From Gluconacetobacter johannae (GTDB lineage: Bacteria > Pseudomonadota > Alphaproteobacteria > Acetobacterales > Acetobacteraceae), in NCBI RefSeq assembly GCF_014174305.1, contig NZ_JABEQH010000012.1, positions 1-64,000 of the forward strand: DNA of 64,000 bases, read 5' to 3'. A program made the position numbers and the translations under genes. The notes under the pieces are model-generated. The model was given only the letters and a program-made list of their open reading frames with translations. It made no database searches and had not been told where the DNA came from. Numbering within the stretch: position 1 is the first letter of the stretch; each line of letters begins with the position of its first letter. This document shows, piece after piece, positions 9,087-17,899 of the stretch.

Positions 9087-9455
9087 TCACCCTTCGGGAA
9101 ACCAGGCATCGTAATCGCTGGTCGAGGGCGCGCGCCGGCCGCCCCGATAGTCGCTGCCGGGGGGGCGGTAGGCCTCGGCCGTGCCGGTCCGATTCGGCTG
9201 GTAGGGCGTCTGCCACGGCTGGCGGGCGCTTTCGGGCAGCGGGGCGGCATCGACGTGATGCAGCCAGCCCCACCATTCGGGCGGCACCGCCGATGCGTCC
9301 TCGCCCTTGTGGTAGATCACCCAGCGTTCGTGCCGGGTCAGCCCGCCGCCGGTGCGGTTGGCGGTCCGCGATTCATAATAGCAACGGCCGTCGGCATCCT
9401 TGCCGACCAGACGGCCCTTGAATTTGGTGTAGATCCGGGTGCCGAGATTTGCCAT
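9087..9455 (-). CDS. NADH:ubiquinone oxidoreductase NDUFA12-family accessory subunit
   Basis: This 122-residue protein of the B17.2/NDUFA12 family starts MANLGTRIYTKFKGRLVGKD. It carries the hallmark RCYYESR, RWVIYHKGEDASAVPPEWWGWLHH and WQTPYQPNRTGT motifs. This supernumerary complex I subunit is shared by alphaproteobacteria and mitochondria and binds the peripheral arm. It is first in a leftward cluster with the mlaD-like gene, the small gene and DUF2155. The nuo operon itself is not in the window. Confidence 0.93.
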   Translation of the reverse strand: MANLGTRIYTKFKGRLVGKDADGRCYYESRTANRTGGGLTRHERWVIYHKGEDASAVPPEWWGWLHHVDAAPLPESARQPWQTPYQPNRTGTAEAYRPPGSDYRGGRRAPSTSDYDAWFPEG

Positions 9456-9569
9456 GGCCCGAGACTAGCCCCGTTCTCCGCCGCCGGTCCATCCCGCGCG
9501 GGCGGGCCGCCCCCTCACATATCCGGGATCGCGCAGGCCCCGCCCGCATGGGCCAGTTATCCCCCATAT

Positions 9570-9585
9570 CCACAATATACAGTGG
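9570..9585. promoter_or_regulatory. Candidate NrdR box
   Basis: The 16-base palindrome CCACAATATACAGTGG matches the NrdR operator consensus (acaCwAtATaTwGtgt) at 13 of 16 places by eye. It lies 68 bases before the RNR-like gene at 9654. NrdR represses ribonucleotide reductase genes, so the placement makes sense. NrdR sites usually come in pairs, and a convincing second box was not found. Confidence 0.45.
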
Positions 9586-9653
9586 TCTGTATAGACGCCG
9601 ACCTACCATATCCGGCTTTCGTCCCGTAACGAAGCGCGCCTAGACTGGCGGCC

Positions 9654-11219
9654 ATGACAGCCCGAAGCCATTGGAACGGCGTACGCATGCGTACCACGCA
9701 GGCCGCCGCGGACCCGGACGACGCCCCGCGCGCCGTCACCCTGCCCGTCGACTGGGACGACGAGGCCGCGGCCGCCCTGGCGCGCATGACGCCGGGCCAC
9801 GGCCCGGTGCGCCTGGCGACCGAGGCCGCGCGCTGGGTCGACGATATCGCGACCGGCCCCCACGCGGCGCAGGCGCGGTCGCTGTCGTGCCTGCTGATGC
9901 TGCGCCAGGCCGCGCCGGCCGAGTCGCTGTGGAGCGGCCATCACGACCGCCGTCCGGGCTTCATCGTGAACCTGGCCGGCTTCGTGCAGCCGGGGGCGGG
10001 CTTCGTCGCCGACGATTTCGTGGCCGCGCTGCGGCTGGTGTGCACCATGCTGCGCGACGCGGCCGACCGGAAGGCCGCGTGGCGCAACGGCGAACTGCCC
10101 TTCCCCGAGCCCGCCCCCCGCAAGGGGCGCAAGGTCCGGCCGGTCGAGGACGACGCCCCGCTGCTGCGGCAGGTGACGGTGGCGGGCGACCTGCTGCTGA
10201 CCAACCTCGACGCCTGCCTGGCGGCGATGGGGCTGGAGTACGACAGCGACACCGCCCGCGACGCCGCGTGCGACCTGGCGTCGCTGGCCACCCTGGTGGC
10301 CCATGCCGGCGGCGGGCCGGACGCACTGCTGCTGCCGCCGGCGCGCAGCGTGGTGCCCGGCCTGGCCGAGGCCGCCCGCGCCGTCTGGCGCGAGGCGGCG
10401 GTGGAAACCGACGCGCCGCTGCCACGAATCGACACCGGCTTTTCCACCCCCGGCCCCATCGACGCCCTGCTGGGGGTCGAGGCCTGCGGTCTGGCCCCGA
10501 TCTTCTCGCCCCTGCGGCCCGACGGGCGGCTGGCCGCCAGCACCCTGGCCCGTCTGGCGCACCGCGGCCTGTCGCCCGAGGCCGCCTTCGCCGCCGCCCT
10601 GTCGGGCGAGACCGTGCTGTCGCTGCCCGACGCGCGGGCGCATCAGGCCATGCACCGGGCGCTGGCCGGCTTCGTCGACCGGATGCCCGCCCGCCCCGAC
10701 CCGGCGGGCGTGCCGCTGCGTTCGCGCCTGGCGTGGGAACGCGGGGTGCGGCGGCACCTGCCGGCCCGCCATGGCGGCTTCACCCAGAAGGCCAGCGTCG
10801 GCGGCCACCGGCTGTTCCTGCGGACCGGCGAGTACGAGGACGGAACGCTGGGCGAGGTCGCGCTGACCCCGGCGCGCGAAAGCCCGATGACCCGCGGCCT
10901 GATGGACATGCTGGGCCAGGCCGTCAGCATCGGCCTGCAGTACGGCGCGCCGCTCGAAGCCTATGTCGATGCCTTCGCCTATACCCGTTTCGGCCCCGCC
11001 GGCACGGTCGAGGGCGATCCGGTGGCCGCCTATGCCACATCCCTGCTGGACTATGCGTTCCGGGCGTTGTCCGATGCGTACCTGGGCCGCAGGCTGCCCG
11101 ACGCACCGCACCAGGACGACATGGAAGACGCCCCGTCGCCCATGCTGCCGCTCGATTTCCCCGACGCATCCGCCGGGGCGCCCCCCCGACGGGCGGGCCG
11201 GCTGCGGCTGGTCGGCTGA
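9654..11219 (+). CDS. Orphan protein resembling the C-terminal (TSCPD) region of class II ribonucleotide reductase
   Basis: This is a 521-residue protein. Residues from about 370 to 490 closely follow the C-terminal TSCPD-type region of B12-dependent NrdJ: FTQKASVGGHRLFLRTGEYE, then AVSIGLQYGAPLEAYVDAFAYTRFGPAG and ATSLLDYAFRALSDAYLGR. The middle holds fragments such as LLLTNLDACLAAMGLEYDSD that also recall RNR alpha subunits. The catalytic barrel cysteines of NrdJ are not recognisable, and the protein is less than half the usual NrdJ length. It is therefore probably not an active reductase by itself; a regulatory or accessory role is inferred. The start is the first ATG after the candidate NrdR box; a second ATG lies 11 codons on. 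It is followed by a ridA-like gene. Confidence 0.8.
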   Translation: MTARSHWNGVRMRTTQAAADPDDAPRAVTLPVDWDDEAAAALARMTPGHGPVRLATEAARWVDDIATGPHAAQARSLSCLLMLRQAAPAESLWSGHHDRRPGFIVNLAGFVQPGAGFVADDFVAALRLVCTMLRDAADRKAAWRNGELPFPEPAPRKGRKVRPVEDDAPLLRQVTVAGDLLLTNLDACLAAMGLEYDSDTARDAACDLASLATLVAHAGGGPDALLLPPARSVVPGLAEAARAVWREAAVETDAPLPRIDTGFSTPGPIDALLGVEACGLAPIFSPLRPDGRLAASTLARLAHRGLSPEAAFAAALSGETVLSLPDARAHQAMHRALAGFVDRMPARPDPAGVPLRSRLAWERGVRRHLPARHGGFTQKASVGGHRLFLRTGEYEDGTLGEVALTPARESPMTRGLMDMLGQAVSIGLQYGAPLEAYVDAFAYTRFGPAGTVEGDPVAAYATSLLDYAFRALSDAYLGRRLPDAPHQDDMEDAPSPMLPLDFPDASAGAPPRRAGRLRLVG

Positions 11220-11264
11220 GACCACCCGGCTGAGACCACCCGATTTGACACAGGAGCACCCCCG

Positions 11265-11732
11265 ATGACCGACAGCACCCCCGAAGCCCGCCTCGCCCAG
11301 CACGGCATCGTCCTGCCCACCCCGGCGGCGCCGGTCGCCAATTACGTCGCCACCGTCCTGACCGGCTCCACGCTGGTCGTCTCCGGCCAGTTGCCGCTGG
11401 TCGACGGCAAGCTGTTCGCCAGCGGCAAGCTGGGCGCGGACGTCGCCGTGGAAATCGGCGTCGAGGCCGCGCGCTACAGCATGATTAACGTCATCGCCCA
11501 GGTCCGCGCCGCGATCGGCGACCTGTCGCGGGTCAGGCGCGTGGTGCGGCTGGGCGGGTTCATCTCCTGCGTGCCCACCTTCACCCAGCATGCCACGGTC
11601 ATGAACGGCGCGTCCGACTTCGCGGTCCTGGTGTTCGGCGAGGCCGGGCGGCACGCGCGCTCAACCATCGGCGTCCCGTCCCTGCCGCTGGACGCGGCGG
11701 TCGAGGTCGAAGGCCTGTTCGAGATCGCCTGA
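11265..11732 (+). CDS. RidA/YjgF-family protein
   Basis: This 155-residue protein has the Rid fold signature. It starts with the LAQHGIVLPTPAAPVANYV region, then VVSGQLPL, RVVRLGGFISC, and the terminal RSTIGVPSLPLDAAVEVEG, which includes the conserved arginine position. RidA proteins deaminate reactive imine/enamine intermediates of PLP enzymes. This sequence resembles the longer Rid-related subgroup that starts with TPEARLAQHGI, for which deaminase activity is less certain. An AGGAGC ribosome site precedes the ATG. It follows the RNR-like gene by 45 bases and is likely co-transcribed. Confidence 0.88.
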   Translation: MTDSTPEARLAQHGIVLPTPAAPVANYVATVLTGSTLVVSGQLPLVDGKLFASGKLGADVAVEIGVEAARYSMINVIAQVRAAIGDLSRVRRVVRLGGFISCVPTFTQHATVMNGASDFAVLVFGEAGRHARSTIGVPSLPLDAAVEVEGLFEIA

Positions 11733-11802
11733 CCGGGGGAGGCCCGCGCATGCACGCCCCTTCCCCCTGGCATGGGGCCGCCCACGCCCCCATGTCCGGA
11801 TC

Positions 11803-12966
11803 ATGAGCGCCCTGACACTGAGCCTGCATCGCGCCATCGCCGAGATCCCGGCGGCGGCGTGGGACGCCTGCGCGGGGCCGGACAACCCGTTCGTCGGACA
11901 CGCCTTCCTGTCGGCGCTGGAAGACAGCGGCTCAGCGGGGCCGCGCACCGGCTGGCTGCCGCAGCACGCCGCCATCCGCGACGCCGAAGGGCGCGTCGTC
12001 GCGGTGGCGCCCGCCTATGCCAAGGCGCATTCCTACGGCGAATATGTCTTCGACCAGAGCTGGGCGCGCGCGCTGGAACAGGCCGGGGGCGAGTACTATC
12101 CCAAACTGCAGGTCGCGGTGCCGTTTTCCCCGGTGCCGGGGCCACGCCTGCTGGTCCACCCCGACGCCGAGGACCCCGCCGCCCTGCGCCGCACCCTGAT
12201 CGGCGCGCTGCGCCAGGCGTGCGGCGAGCTGGGCCTGTCCTCGGTCCACGCCACCTTCTGCACCGAGGACGAATATGAGGCGTTCGGCGCCGCCGGGTGG
12301 CAGCAGCGCCTGGGCGTGCAGTTCCACTGGGACAATCGCGGCTATGCCGGCTTCGACGATTTCCTGGCCGCCCTGTCGTCACGCAAGCGCAAGATCATCA
12401 GGCGCGAACGCCGGGACGCCAACCAGTGCGGCCTGACCTTCCGCACCGTGCGCGGCGCCGACATCACGCCCGACCTGTGGGGCCATTTCTACCGGTTCTA
12501 CAGCTCGACCGTGGACCGCAAATGGGGCAGCGCCTATCTGACGCCCGATTTCTTCCCCCTGCTGTCCGACCGGCTGGGCCGGCGGGTGGTGCTGATGCTG
12601 GCCGAACGCGACGGCACACCGGTGGCGGGCGCGCTGAACCTGATGGGCGCCGACACGCTGTACGGCCGCAACTGGGGCTGCGACGGCGAATGGCCGTTCC
12701 TGCATTTCGAACTGTGCTATTACCGCGCCATCGACTTCGCCATCGCCCACGGGCTGAAACGCGTCGAGGCCGGGGCGCAGGGCCACCACAAGATCCAGCG
12801 CGGCTATCGCCCCTGCCCCACCTATTCCGCCCACTGGATCCAGCATCCCGGCCTGCGCCGCGCGGTCGCCGATTTCGTGGCCGAGGAACGCCCCCACATG
12901 CTGGCGGAAATCGCCGAGCTGGACACGCAATCGCCCTATCGCGAGGACGATGCCACGCCCGGCTGA
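11803..12966 (+). CDS. DUF482 / GNAT-fold peptidogalycan-type protein
   Basis: This 387-residue protein matches the DUF482 family, a FemABX-like double-GNAT fold. Motifs seen include PFVGHAFLSALEDSGSAG near the N-terminus, SSRKRKIIRRERRD in the middle, and GRNWGCDGEWPFLHFELCYY with RVEAGAQGHHKIQRGYRP near the end. Family members are proposed acyltransferases, but the substrate is unknown. The start at 11803 is the last ATG before the conserved N-terminus. It is the last gene in the rightward run from 9654 and ends at a family A repeat. Confidence 0.87.
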   Translation: MSALTLSLHRAIAEIPAAAWDACAGPDNPFVGHAFLSALEDSGSAGPRTGWLPQHAAIRDAEGRVVAVAPAYAKAHSYGEYVFDQSWARALEQAGGEYYPKLQVAVPFSPVPGPRLLVHPDAEDPAALRRTLIGALRQACGELGLSSVHATFCTEDEYEAFGAAGWQQRLGVQFHWDNRGYAGFDDFLAALSSRKRKIIRRERRDANQCGLTFRTVRGADITPDLWGHFYRFYSSTVDRKWGSAYLTPDFFPLLSDRLGRRVVLMLAERDGTPVAGALNLMGADTLYGRNWGCDGEWPFLHFELCYYRAIDFAIAHGLKRVEAGAQGHHKIQRGYRPCPTYSAHWIQHPGLRRAVADFVAEERPHMLAEIAELDTQSPYREDDATPG

Positions 12967-12984
12967 CGGCACGCCTGAGAGCCG

Positions 12985-13077
12985 CCAAAGGGCTTAGCCC
13001 TTTGGAAACCCCAGACTTTATGAAGTAACGGGATGCAAGGGCCGAGGCCCTTGCCGGGTTCGGGCAGCGCCCGACCT
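12985..13077. repeat. Family A palindromic repeat, copy 2
   Basis: The hairpins CCAAAGGGCTTAGCCCTTTGG, GCAAGGGCCGAGGCCCTTGC and CGGGCAGCGCCCG occur in series. The repeat fills the gap between the convergent DUF482 and icd genes, where it could stop transcription from both sides. Confidence 0.85.
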
Positions 13078-13087
13078 TCCCCTTGGG

Positions 13088-14311
13088 TCAGGCCTGCGCC
13101 GCGATGGCCTTACGCAGGTTGGTGTCCAGCACCGCCAGGAAGTCCTGCGTCGTCAGCCATTTGGCGTCCGGGCCGATCAGCGCCGCAAGGTCCTTGGTCA
13201 TCTGGCCGGATTCGACCGTCTGGACACACACCTTCTCCAGCGTCTCGGCAAAATGCGTGACGTCGGGCGTGTTGTCGAAGCGGCCGCGATAGGCCAGTCC
13301 GCGCGTCCAGGCGAAGATCGAGGCGATCGGGTTGGTGCTGGTCGCCCGGCCCTTCTGGTGCTCGCGATAATGGCGGGTCACCGTGCCATGCGCGGCCTCC
13401 GATTCCACCACGTCGCCGGTCGGGTTCAGCAGCACCGACGTCATCAGCCCCAGGCTGCCGAAGCCCTGCGCCACGATGTCGCTTTCCACGTCGCCGTCAT
13501 AGTTCTTGCACGCCCAGACATAGCCGCCGCTCCACTTCAGCGCCGAGGCCACCATGTCGTCGATCAGGCGATGTTCGTAGGTCAGGCCCAGCTGGTCGAA
13601 ATCGGCCTTGAACTCGGCCTCGTAGACCTCCTGGAACACGTCCTTGAACATGCCGTCATAGGCCTTGAGGATGGTGTTCTTGGTGGACAGGTAGACCGGC
13701 AGCCTGCGGTCGCGCCCATAGGTCAGCGACGCGCGGGCAAAGCCTTCGATCGACGCGCGGGTGTTGTGCATGCCCAGCGCCACGCCCGGCCCCTTGAAGT
13801 CATGCACCTCCAGTTCTAGCGGCGCGCCGCCATCGGCGGGGGTGTACAGCAGGGACACCTTGCCGGGGCCGGGGATCCTGGTTTCCGCCGCGCGGTAGAT
13901 GTCGCCATAGGCATGGCGGCCGATCACGATCGGCTGGGTCCAGTGCGGCACCAGGCGCGGCACGTTGGCGCACACGATGGGCTCGCGGAAGATGGTGCCG
14001 TCGAGGATGTTGCGGATGGTGCCGTTGGGCGAGCGCCACATCTTCTTCAGGCCGAATTCCGCCACCCGGGCCTCGTCGGGGGTGATGGTCGCGCATTTGA
14101 CGCCCACCCGGTAGGTCTTGATGGCCTCGGCGGCCTCGACCGTCACGCGGTCGTCGGTCGCGTCGCGGTGCTCGATCCCCAGGTCGTAATATTTCAGGTC
14201 GATGTCCAGGTACGGAAGGATCAGCTTCTCCTTGATGAAGCTCCAGATGATCCGGGTCATCTCGTCGCCGTCGAGTTCGACCACCGGCTCCTTGACCTTG
14301 ATTTTCGCCAT
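13088..14311 (-). CDS. icd: NADP-dependent isocitrate dehydrogenase (eukaryote-like type)
   Basis: This 407-residue TCA cycle enzyme begins [20 protein letters not shown]. The substrate motif RSPNGTIRN and the sequence [14 protein letters not shown] mark the homodimeric type II IDH shared by many alphaproteobacteria and mitochondria. It converts isocitrate to 2-oxoglutarate with NADP+ reduction. The ATG at 14311 gives the family N-terminus. An upstream in-frame start at 14374 adds 21 unlike residues and is rejected. The gene is monocistronic and converges with the DUF482 gene. Confidence 0.96.
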   Translation of the reverse strand: MAKIKVKEPVVELDGDEMTRIIWSFIKEKLILPYLDIDLKYYDLGIEHRDATDDRVTVEAAEAIKTYRVGVKCATITPDEARVAEFGLKKMWRSPNGTIRNILDGTIFREPIVCANVPRLVPHWTQPIVIGRHAYGDIYRAAETRIPGPGKVSLLYTPADGGAPLELEVHDFKGPGVALGMHNTRASIEGFARASLTYGRDRRLPVYLSTKNTILKAYDGMFKDVFQEVYEAEFKADFDQLGLTYEHRLIDDMVASALKWSGGYVWACKNYDGDVESDIVAQGFGSLGLMTSVLLNPTGDVVESEAAHGTVTRHYREHQKGRATSTNPIASIFAWTRGLAYRGRFDNTPDVTHFAETLEKVCVQTVESGQMTKDLAALIGPDAKWLTTQDFLAVLDTNLRKAIAAQA

Positions 14312-14470
14312 TGTCCAATTCCCTGCTGTTTGTTCTCGCCGGCACGATGAATGCCGGACGCTTGTTGGCCCCACCTGGTCGCAGCGTTCCGGGGCAAGCC
14401 ACCCGACGTGATTAGCCGCGCGAAACGGCGCTGCCTAGCGGCCTCGCAGCCCCGTTATGACATTTTACTT

Positions 14471-14489
14471 GCGAATGATTATCATTACC
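14471..14489. promoter_or_regulatory. Candidate Fur box
   Basis: GCGAATGATTATCATTACC agrees with the 19-base Fur consensus GATAATGATAATCATTATC at 15 positions, including the whole centre. It stands 160 bases upstream of icd, which reads left, and just ahead of a small rightward frame at 14516 and the alcohol dehydrogenase at 14830. Iron control of one of these is inferred. Confidence 0.55.
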
Positions 14490-14515
14490 GTAAACTCCCC
14501 GACATGGTCCTTCCG

Positions 14516-14761
14516 ATGGAGTCCCGGATGCAGCGTCATCTTTCGACCGGCCCCGCCCTGATCGCCGCCTTGCTGGCCCTTCACCGCCATTCCCCGGCCC
14601 CCGTCACGCCCCCCGGACCCGACGCCGCTGGCCCCGATGGGGACAGCGTGCGCGCGGCCCTGTCGTTCCCCCTGCTGCCCTTCCCGAAACGCGCCGCTCG
14701 GCGCGCCGATCACGATTCCGTCAGGGCCGCCCCCGGCACGCACGACGCCCGGCCGTCCTGA
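14516..14761 (+). CDS. Possible small protein downstream of the Fur box
   Basis: This is an 81-residue frame, with alternative starts at 14504 and 14528. It has a short hydrophobic stretch (LSTGPALIAALLALH) and a proline/alanine/arginine-rich remainder. I do not recognise it. There is no strong ribosome site. The reasons to list it are that it begins about 27 bases after the candidate Fur box and fills an otherwise empty 500-base gap. The window's high GC content produces many spurious frames, so it may not be real. Confidence 0.3.
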   Translation: MESRMQRHLSTGPALIAALLALHRHSPAPVTPPGPDAAGPDGDSVRAALSFPLLPFPKRAARRADHDSVRAAPGTHDARPS

Positions 14762-14829
14762 TCCATATCATGGCGCGGAAGGCGGCCCGCATGGTGCCGC
14801 TGTCCCATCGGCCCCCTGGAGATCCCACG

Positions 14830-15816
14830 ATGCACGCGATGAGACTGACCGCCCCGCACACGCCGCTGGAATGGGTGGAACTGCCCGATCGCGTTCCCGG
14901 CCCCGGCGAAATCCGGGTCCGGGTCGGCGCCTGCGGGGTCTGCCGCACCGACCTGCATGTCGTGGACGGCGACCTGCCGTTCCCCGGCCACCCGGTCATT
15001 CCGGGGCACGAGATCGTGGGCCGCATCGACATGCTGGGCCAGGGGGTCGAAGGGCTGGCGCTGGGCCAGCGGGTGGGCGTGCCATGGCTGGGCCATACCT
15101 GCGGGGCCTGCCGCTATTGCCATGCGGGGCGCGAGAACCTGTGCGACCATCCGCTGTTCACCGGCTACACCCGCGACGGCGGCTACGCCACCGCCGCCAT
15201 CGCCGATGCGCGCTATGCGTTCCCGCTGGGCGAGGAAGGCGACGACGTGTCCCTGGCCCCGCTGCTGTGCGCCGGGCTGATCGGCTGGCGGTCGCTGGTG
15301 ATGGCGGGCGACGACGCGCGGTCCGTCGGGCTGTACGGCTTCGGGGCCGCGGCGCACATCATCGCCCAGGTCGCGATCTGGCAGGGGCGCTCGGTCTACG
15401 GCTTCACCCGGCCGGGCGATGGCCCGACGCAGGATTTCGCCCGGTCGCTGGGCGCGGCCTGGGCCGGCGGGTCGGACGAGCCCCCGCCCCAGCCGCTGGA
15501 CGCCGCCATCATCTTCGCCCCCGTGGGCGCGCTGGTCCCCGCCGCGCTGCGCGCGGTACGCAAGGGCGGCCGCGTCGTCTGCGCCGGCATCCACATGAGC
15601 GACATCCCCTCATTCCCCTACGACCTGCTGTGGGAGGAACGGCAACTGGTGTCGGTCGCCAACCTGACGCGCCAGGACGGGATCGACTTCCTGTCGCTGG
15701 CGCCGAAGGCGGGCATCCGCACGCAGACCACGCGCTATGCGCTGCGCGACGCCAACCAGGCGCTGGCCGACCTGCGCGCCGGCCGGTTCGAGGGGGCGGC
15801 GGTCCTGGTGCCCTGA
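14830..15816 (+). CDS. Zinc-dependent alcohol dehydrogenase family protein
   Basis: This 328-residue medium-chain dehydrogenase has the catalytic zinc site GVCRTDLHVVDGDLP and PGHEIVG and the structural zinc cysteines in GHTCGACRYCHAGRENLCDH. The nucleotide fold is atypical, with GLYGFGAAAHI in place of the usual GxGxxG. It belongs to the subgroup close to AdhA/YahK-like aldehyde reductases. The ATG at 14830 has CTGGAG nine bases ahead. An in-frame ATG at 14770 lacks a site. The substrate is unknown, and the gene appears to stand alone. Confidence 0.88.
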   Translation: MHAMRLTAPHTPLEWVELPDRVPGPGEIRVRVGACGVCRTDLHVVDGDLPFPGHPVIPGHEIVGRIDMLGQGVEGLALGQRVGVPWLGHTCGACRYCHAGRENLCDHPLFTGYTRDGGYATAAIADARYAFPLGEEGDDVSLAPLLCAGLIGWRSLVMAGDDARSVGLYGFGAAAHIIAQVAIWQGRSVYGFTRPGDGPTQDFARSLGAAWAGGSDEPPPQPLDAAIIFAPVGALVPAALRAVRKGGRVVCAGIHMSDIPSFPYDLLWEERQLVSVANLTRQDGIDFLSLAPKAGIRTQTTRYALRDANQALADLRAGRFEGAAVLVP

Positions 15817-15954
15817 AACCGCCCCCACCCATGCGATCCGCTTTATTGCTGGCCTTTTCGGCCGCGTTTCTATAAGGAGCGCCCTCCCCCGCGTTGCGCG
15901 GATGCCATGCCCCGCGGGCCGCTGTCCCGCGCGCCCTGCCGGATGACCTGATCT

Positions 15955-17751
15955 ATGCCGTTTCCCGAGACCCACCCCGCCCTTCGGCGCGCCCTTGACG
16001 CGCGCGGCTACGACGAGCCCACCCCCGTCCAGAAAGCCGTCCTGGACGTCGCGGCCGACGGGCGGGACCTGCTGGTGTCGGCCCAGACCGGATCGGGCAA
16101 GACGGTGGCCTTCGGCCTGGCGCTGGCCGACACGCTGCTGGGCGGGGCCGAACGGATGGGCCCCGCCGGGGCGCCGCTGGCGGTCATCATCGCCCCCACG
16201 CGCGAACTGGCGATGCAGGTCCAGCGCGAACTGACATGGCTGTACGCCCCCGCCGGCGCGCGCATCGTGTCCTGCATCGGCGGCATGGACGCCCGGCGCG
16301 AGGCCCGCGCGCTACAGATCGGCGCGCATATCGTCGTCGGCACGCCCGGCCGCCTGTGCGACCACCAGTCGCGCGGACGCCTGGATATGTCCGACCTGCG
16401 CGCCGTCGTGCTGGACGAAGCGGACGAAATGCTCGACCTCGGCTTCCGCGACGAGCTGGAACAGCTTCTGGACGCCATGCCCGACACCCGGCGCACGCTG
16501 CTGTTCTCGGCCACCATCGCCAAGGAGATCGCGACCCTGGCCCGCCGCTACCAGCGCGACGCGCTGCGGATCGACACGGTGACGGGCGCGCGCCAGCATG
16601 CCGACATCACCTACCGCGCCATGGTGACCGACCCGCGCGAGATCGTGCCCGCCGTCGTCAACGTGCTGCGCTATTCCGACAGCCCCACCGCCATGGTGTT
16701 CTGCGCCACGCGCGAACTGGTGCGCCACATGCAGGGCGCGCTGCTGGAACGCGGCTTCTCCTCGGTCGCCCTGTCGGGCGAACTGGGCCAGAACGAGCGC
16801 ACCCGCGCCATCGACAGCCTGCGGACCGGGCAGGCGCGCGTCTGCGTCGCCACCGACGTGGCCGCCCGCGGCATCGACATCCCGGCCCTCAGCCTGGTGA
16901 TCCACGCCAGCCTGCCCACCGACAGCGCCACCCTGCTGCATCGTTCGGGCCGCACGGGCCGCGCCGGGCGCAAGGGCGTGTGCGCCCTGATCGTGCCGGT
17001 GTCGATGCGCCGCCGGGCCGAACGGCTGCTGACGATGGCCAAGGTGTCGGCCGAATGGACCGGCGTGCCCACCGCCGACGCCATCCGCGCCCAGGACGCC
17101 GAACGCCTGCTGACCGACCCCGCCCTGACCGAGGGCGCCGCCCCCGGCGACGAGGAGATGGTCGCCCGCCTGGCCGAAGGCCGCAGCGCCGAACAGCTTG
17201 CCGCCGCCCTGCTGCAGATGTACCGCGCCCGCCTGCCCGACCCGGAAGACATCCGCCCGCTCCGCGTCGAGGCCCCGCGCGCGCCGCGCGCCGAAGGCGA
17301 TTACGCCGCCCGCCGCGAACGCCCCGCGCGCGAGGACCACACCCCGCGCGGCGGCCCCGGCTCCTGGTTCTCGCTGAGCGTCGGACGGCAGGACAAGGCC
17401 GATCCGAAATGGCTGGTGCCGCTGATCTGCCGCCTGGGCGGCGTCCGCAAGACCGATATCGGCGCCATCCGCATCGCCGACGACCACACGCTGTTCGAAA
17501 TTTCGGAAGGCATGGCCGAGCGCTTTACCGCCTGCGTCGCCGCGACCGACGCGGACGAGGTGCAGGTCAGCCCGGCGCAGGCCCCGGCCGGCGGCGGTGG
17601 CGAACGCACCGGTGAACGCGGTCGCGGCGGCTTCCGCGACCGCAAGCCCGGTGGCGGCAAGGGCGGCTATGCGCCGGGGCCGCGCACCGGCCGCCCGCCG
17701 GCCCGCAGCACCCCCTCGTCGCGCAAGCGCGCGCCCTCGCGCGCGTCCTGA
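15955..17751 (+). CDS. DEAD-box RNA helicase (DbpA/CsdA-like C-terminus)
   Basis: This 598-residue ATP-dependent RNA helicase has a full motif set: PTPVQKAVL (Q motif), AQTGSGKT, PTRELA, TPGR, DEAD, SAT, ARGID and HRSGRTGRAG. After the helicase core comes an arginine-rich linker and a DbpA-type RNA-binding domain (about 470-545, SVGRQDKADPKWLVPLICRL). A Gly/Arg/Lys tail ends the protein. It is likely involved in ribosome assembly or cold adaptation. The gene is followed by a family A repeat. Confidence 0.93.
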   Translation: MPFPETHPALRRALDARGYDEPTPVQKAVLDVAADGRDLLVSAQTGSGKTVAFGLALADTLLGGAERMGPAGAPLAVIIAPTRELAMQVQRELTWLYAPAGARIVSCIGGMDARREARALQIGAHIVVGTPGRLCDHQSRGRLDMSDLRAVVLDEADEMLDLGFRDELEQLLDAMPDTRRTLLFSATIAKEIATLARRYQRDALRIDTVTGARQHADITYRAMVTDPREIVPAVVNVLRYSDSPTAMVFCATRELVRHMQGALLERGFSSVALSGELGQNERTRAIDSLRTGQARVCVATDVAARGIDIPALSLVIHASLPTDSATLLHRSGRTGRAGRKGVCALIVPVSMRRRAERLLTMAKVSAEWTGVPTADAIRAQDAERLLTDPALTEGAAPGDEEMVARLAEGRSAEQLAAALLQMYRARLPDPEDIRPLRVEAPRAPRAEGDYAARRERPAREDHTPRGGPGSWFSLSVGRQDKADPKWLVPLICRLGGVRKTDIGAIRIADDHTLFEISEGMAERFTACVAATDADEVQVSPAQAPAGGGGERTGERGRGGFRDRKPGGGKGGYAPGPRTGRPPARSTPSSRKRAPSRAS

Positions 17752-17765
17752 CCCCCGACCGGGGC

Positions 17766-17882
17766 AGGTCGGGCTCTGCCCGAACCCGGCAAGGGCCTAG
17801 GCCCTTGCATCCCATTCGTTCATAAAACCCTGGGTTTCCAAAGGGCTACGCCCTTTGGTGGGTCAAGGGCAAAGCCCTTGCC
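17766..17882. repeat. Family A palindromic repeat, copy 3
   Basis: Four hairpins occur in series: GTCGGGCTCTGCCCGAAC, GCAAGGGCCTAGGCCCTTGC, CCAAAGGGCTACGCCCTTTGG and CAAGGGCAAAGCCCTTG. It occupies the convergent gap between the helicase gene and the gene at 17900. With copy 4 it is one of the two most complete copies. Confidence 0.88.
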
Positions 17883-17899
17883 TTCCCATCACCCAGACG

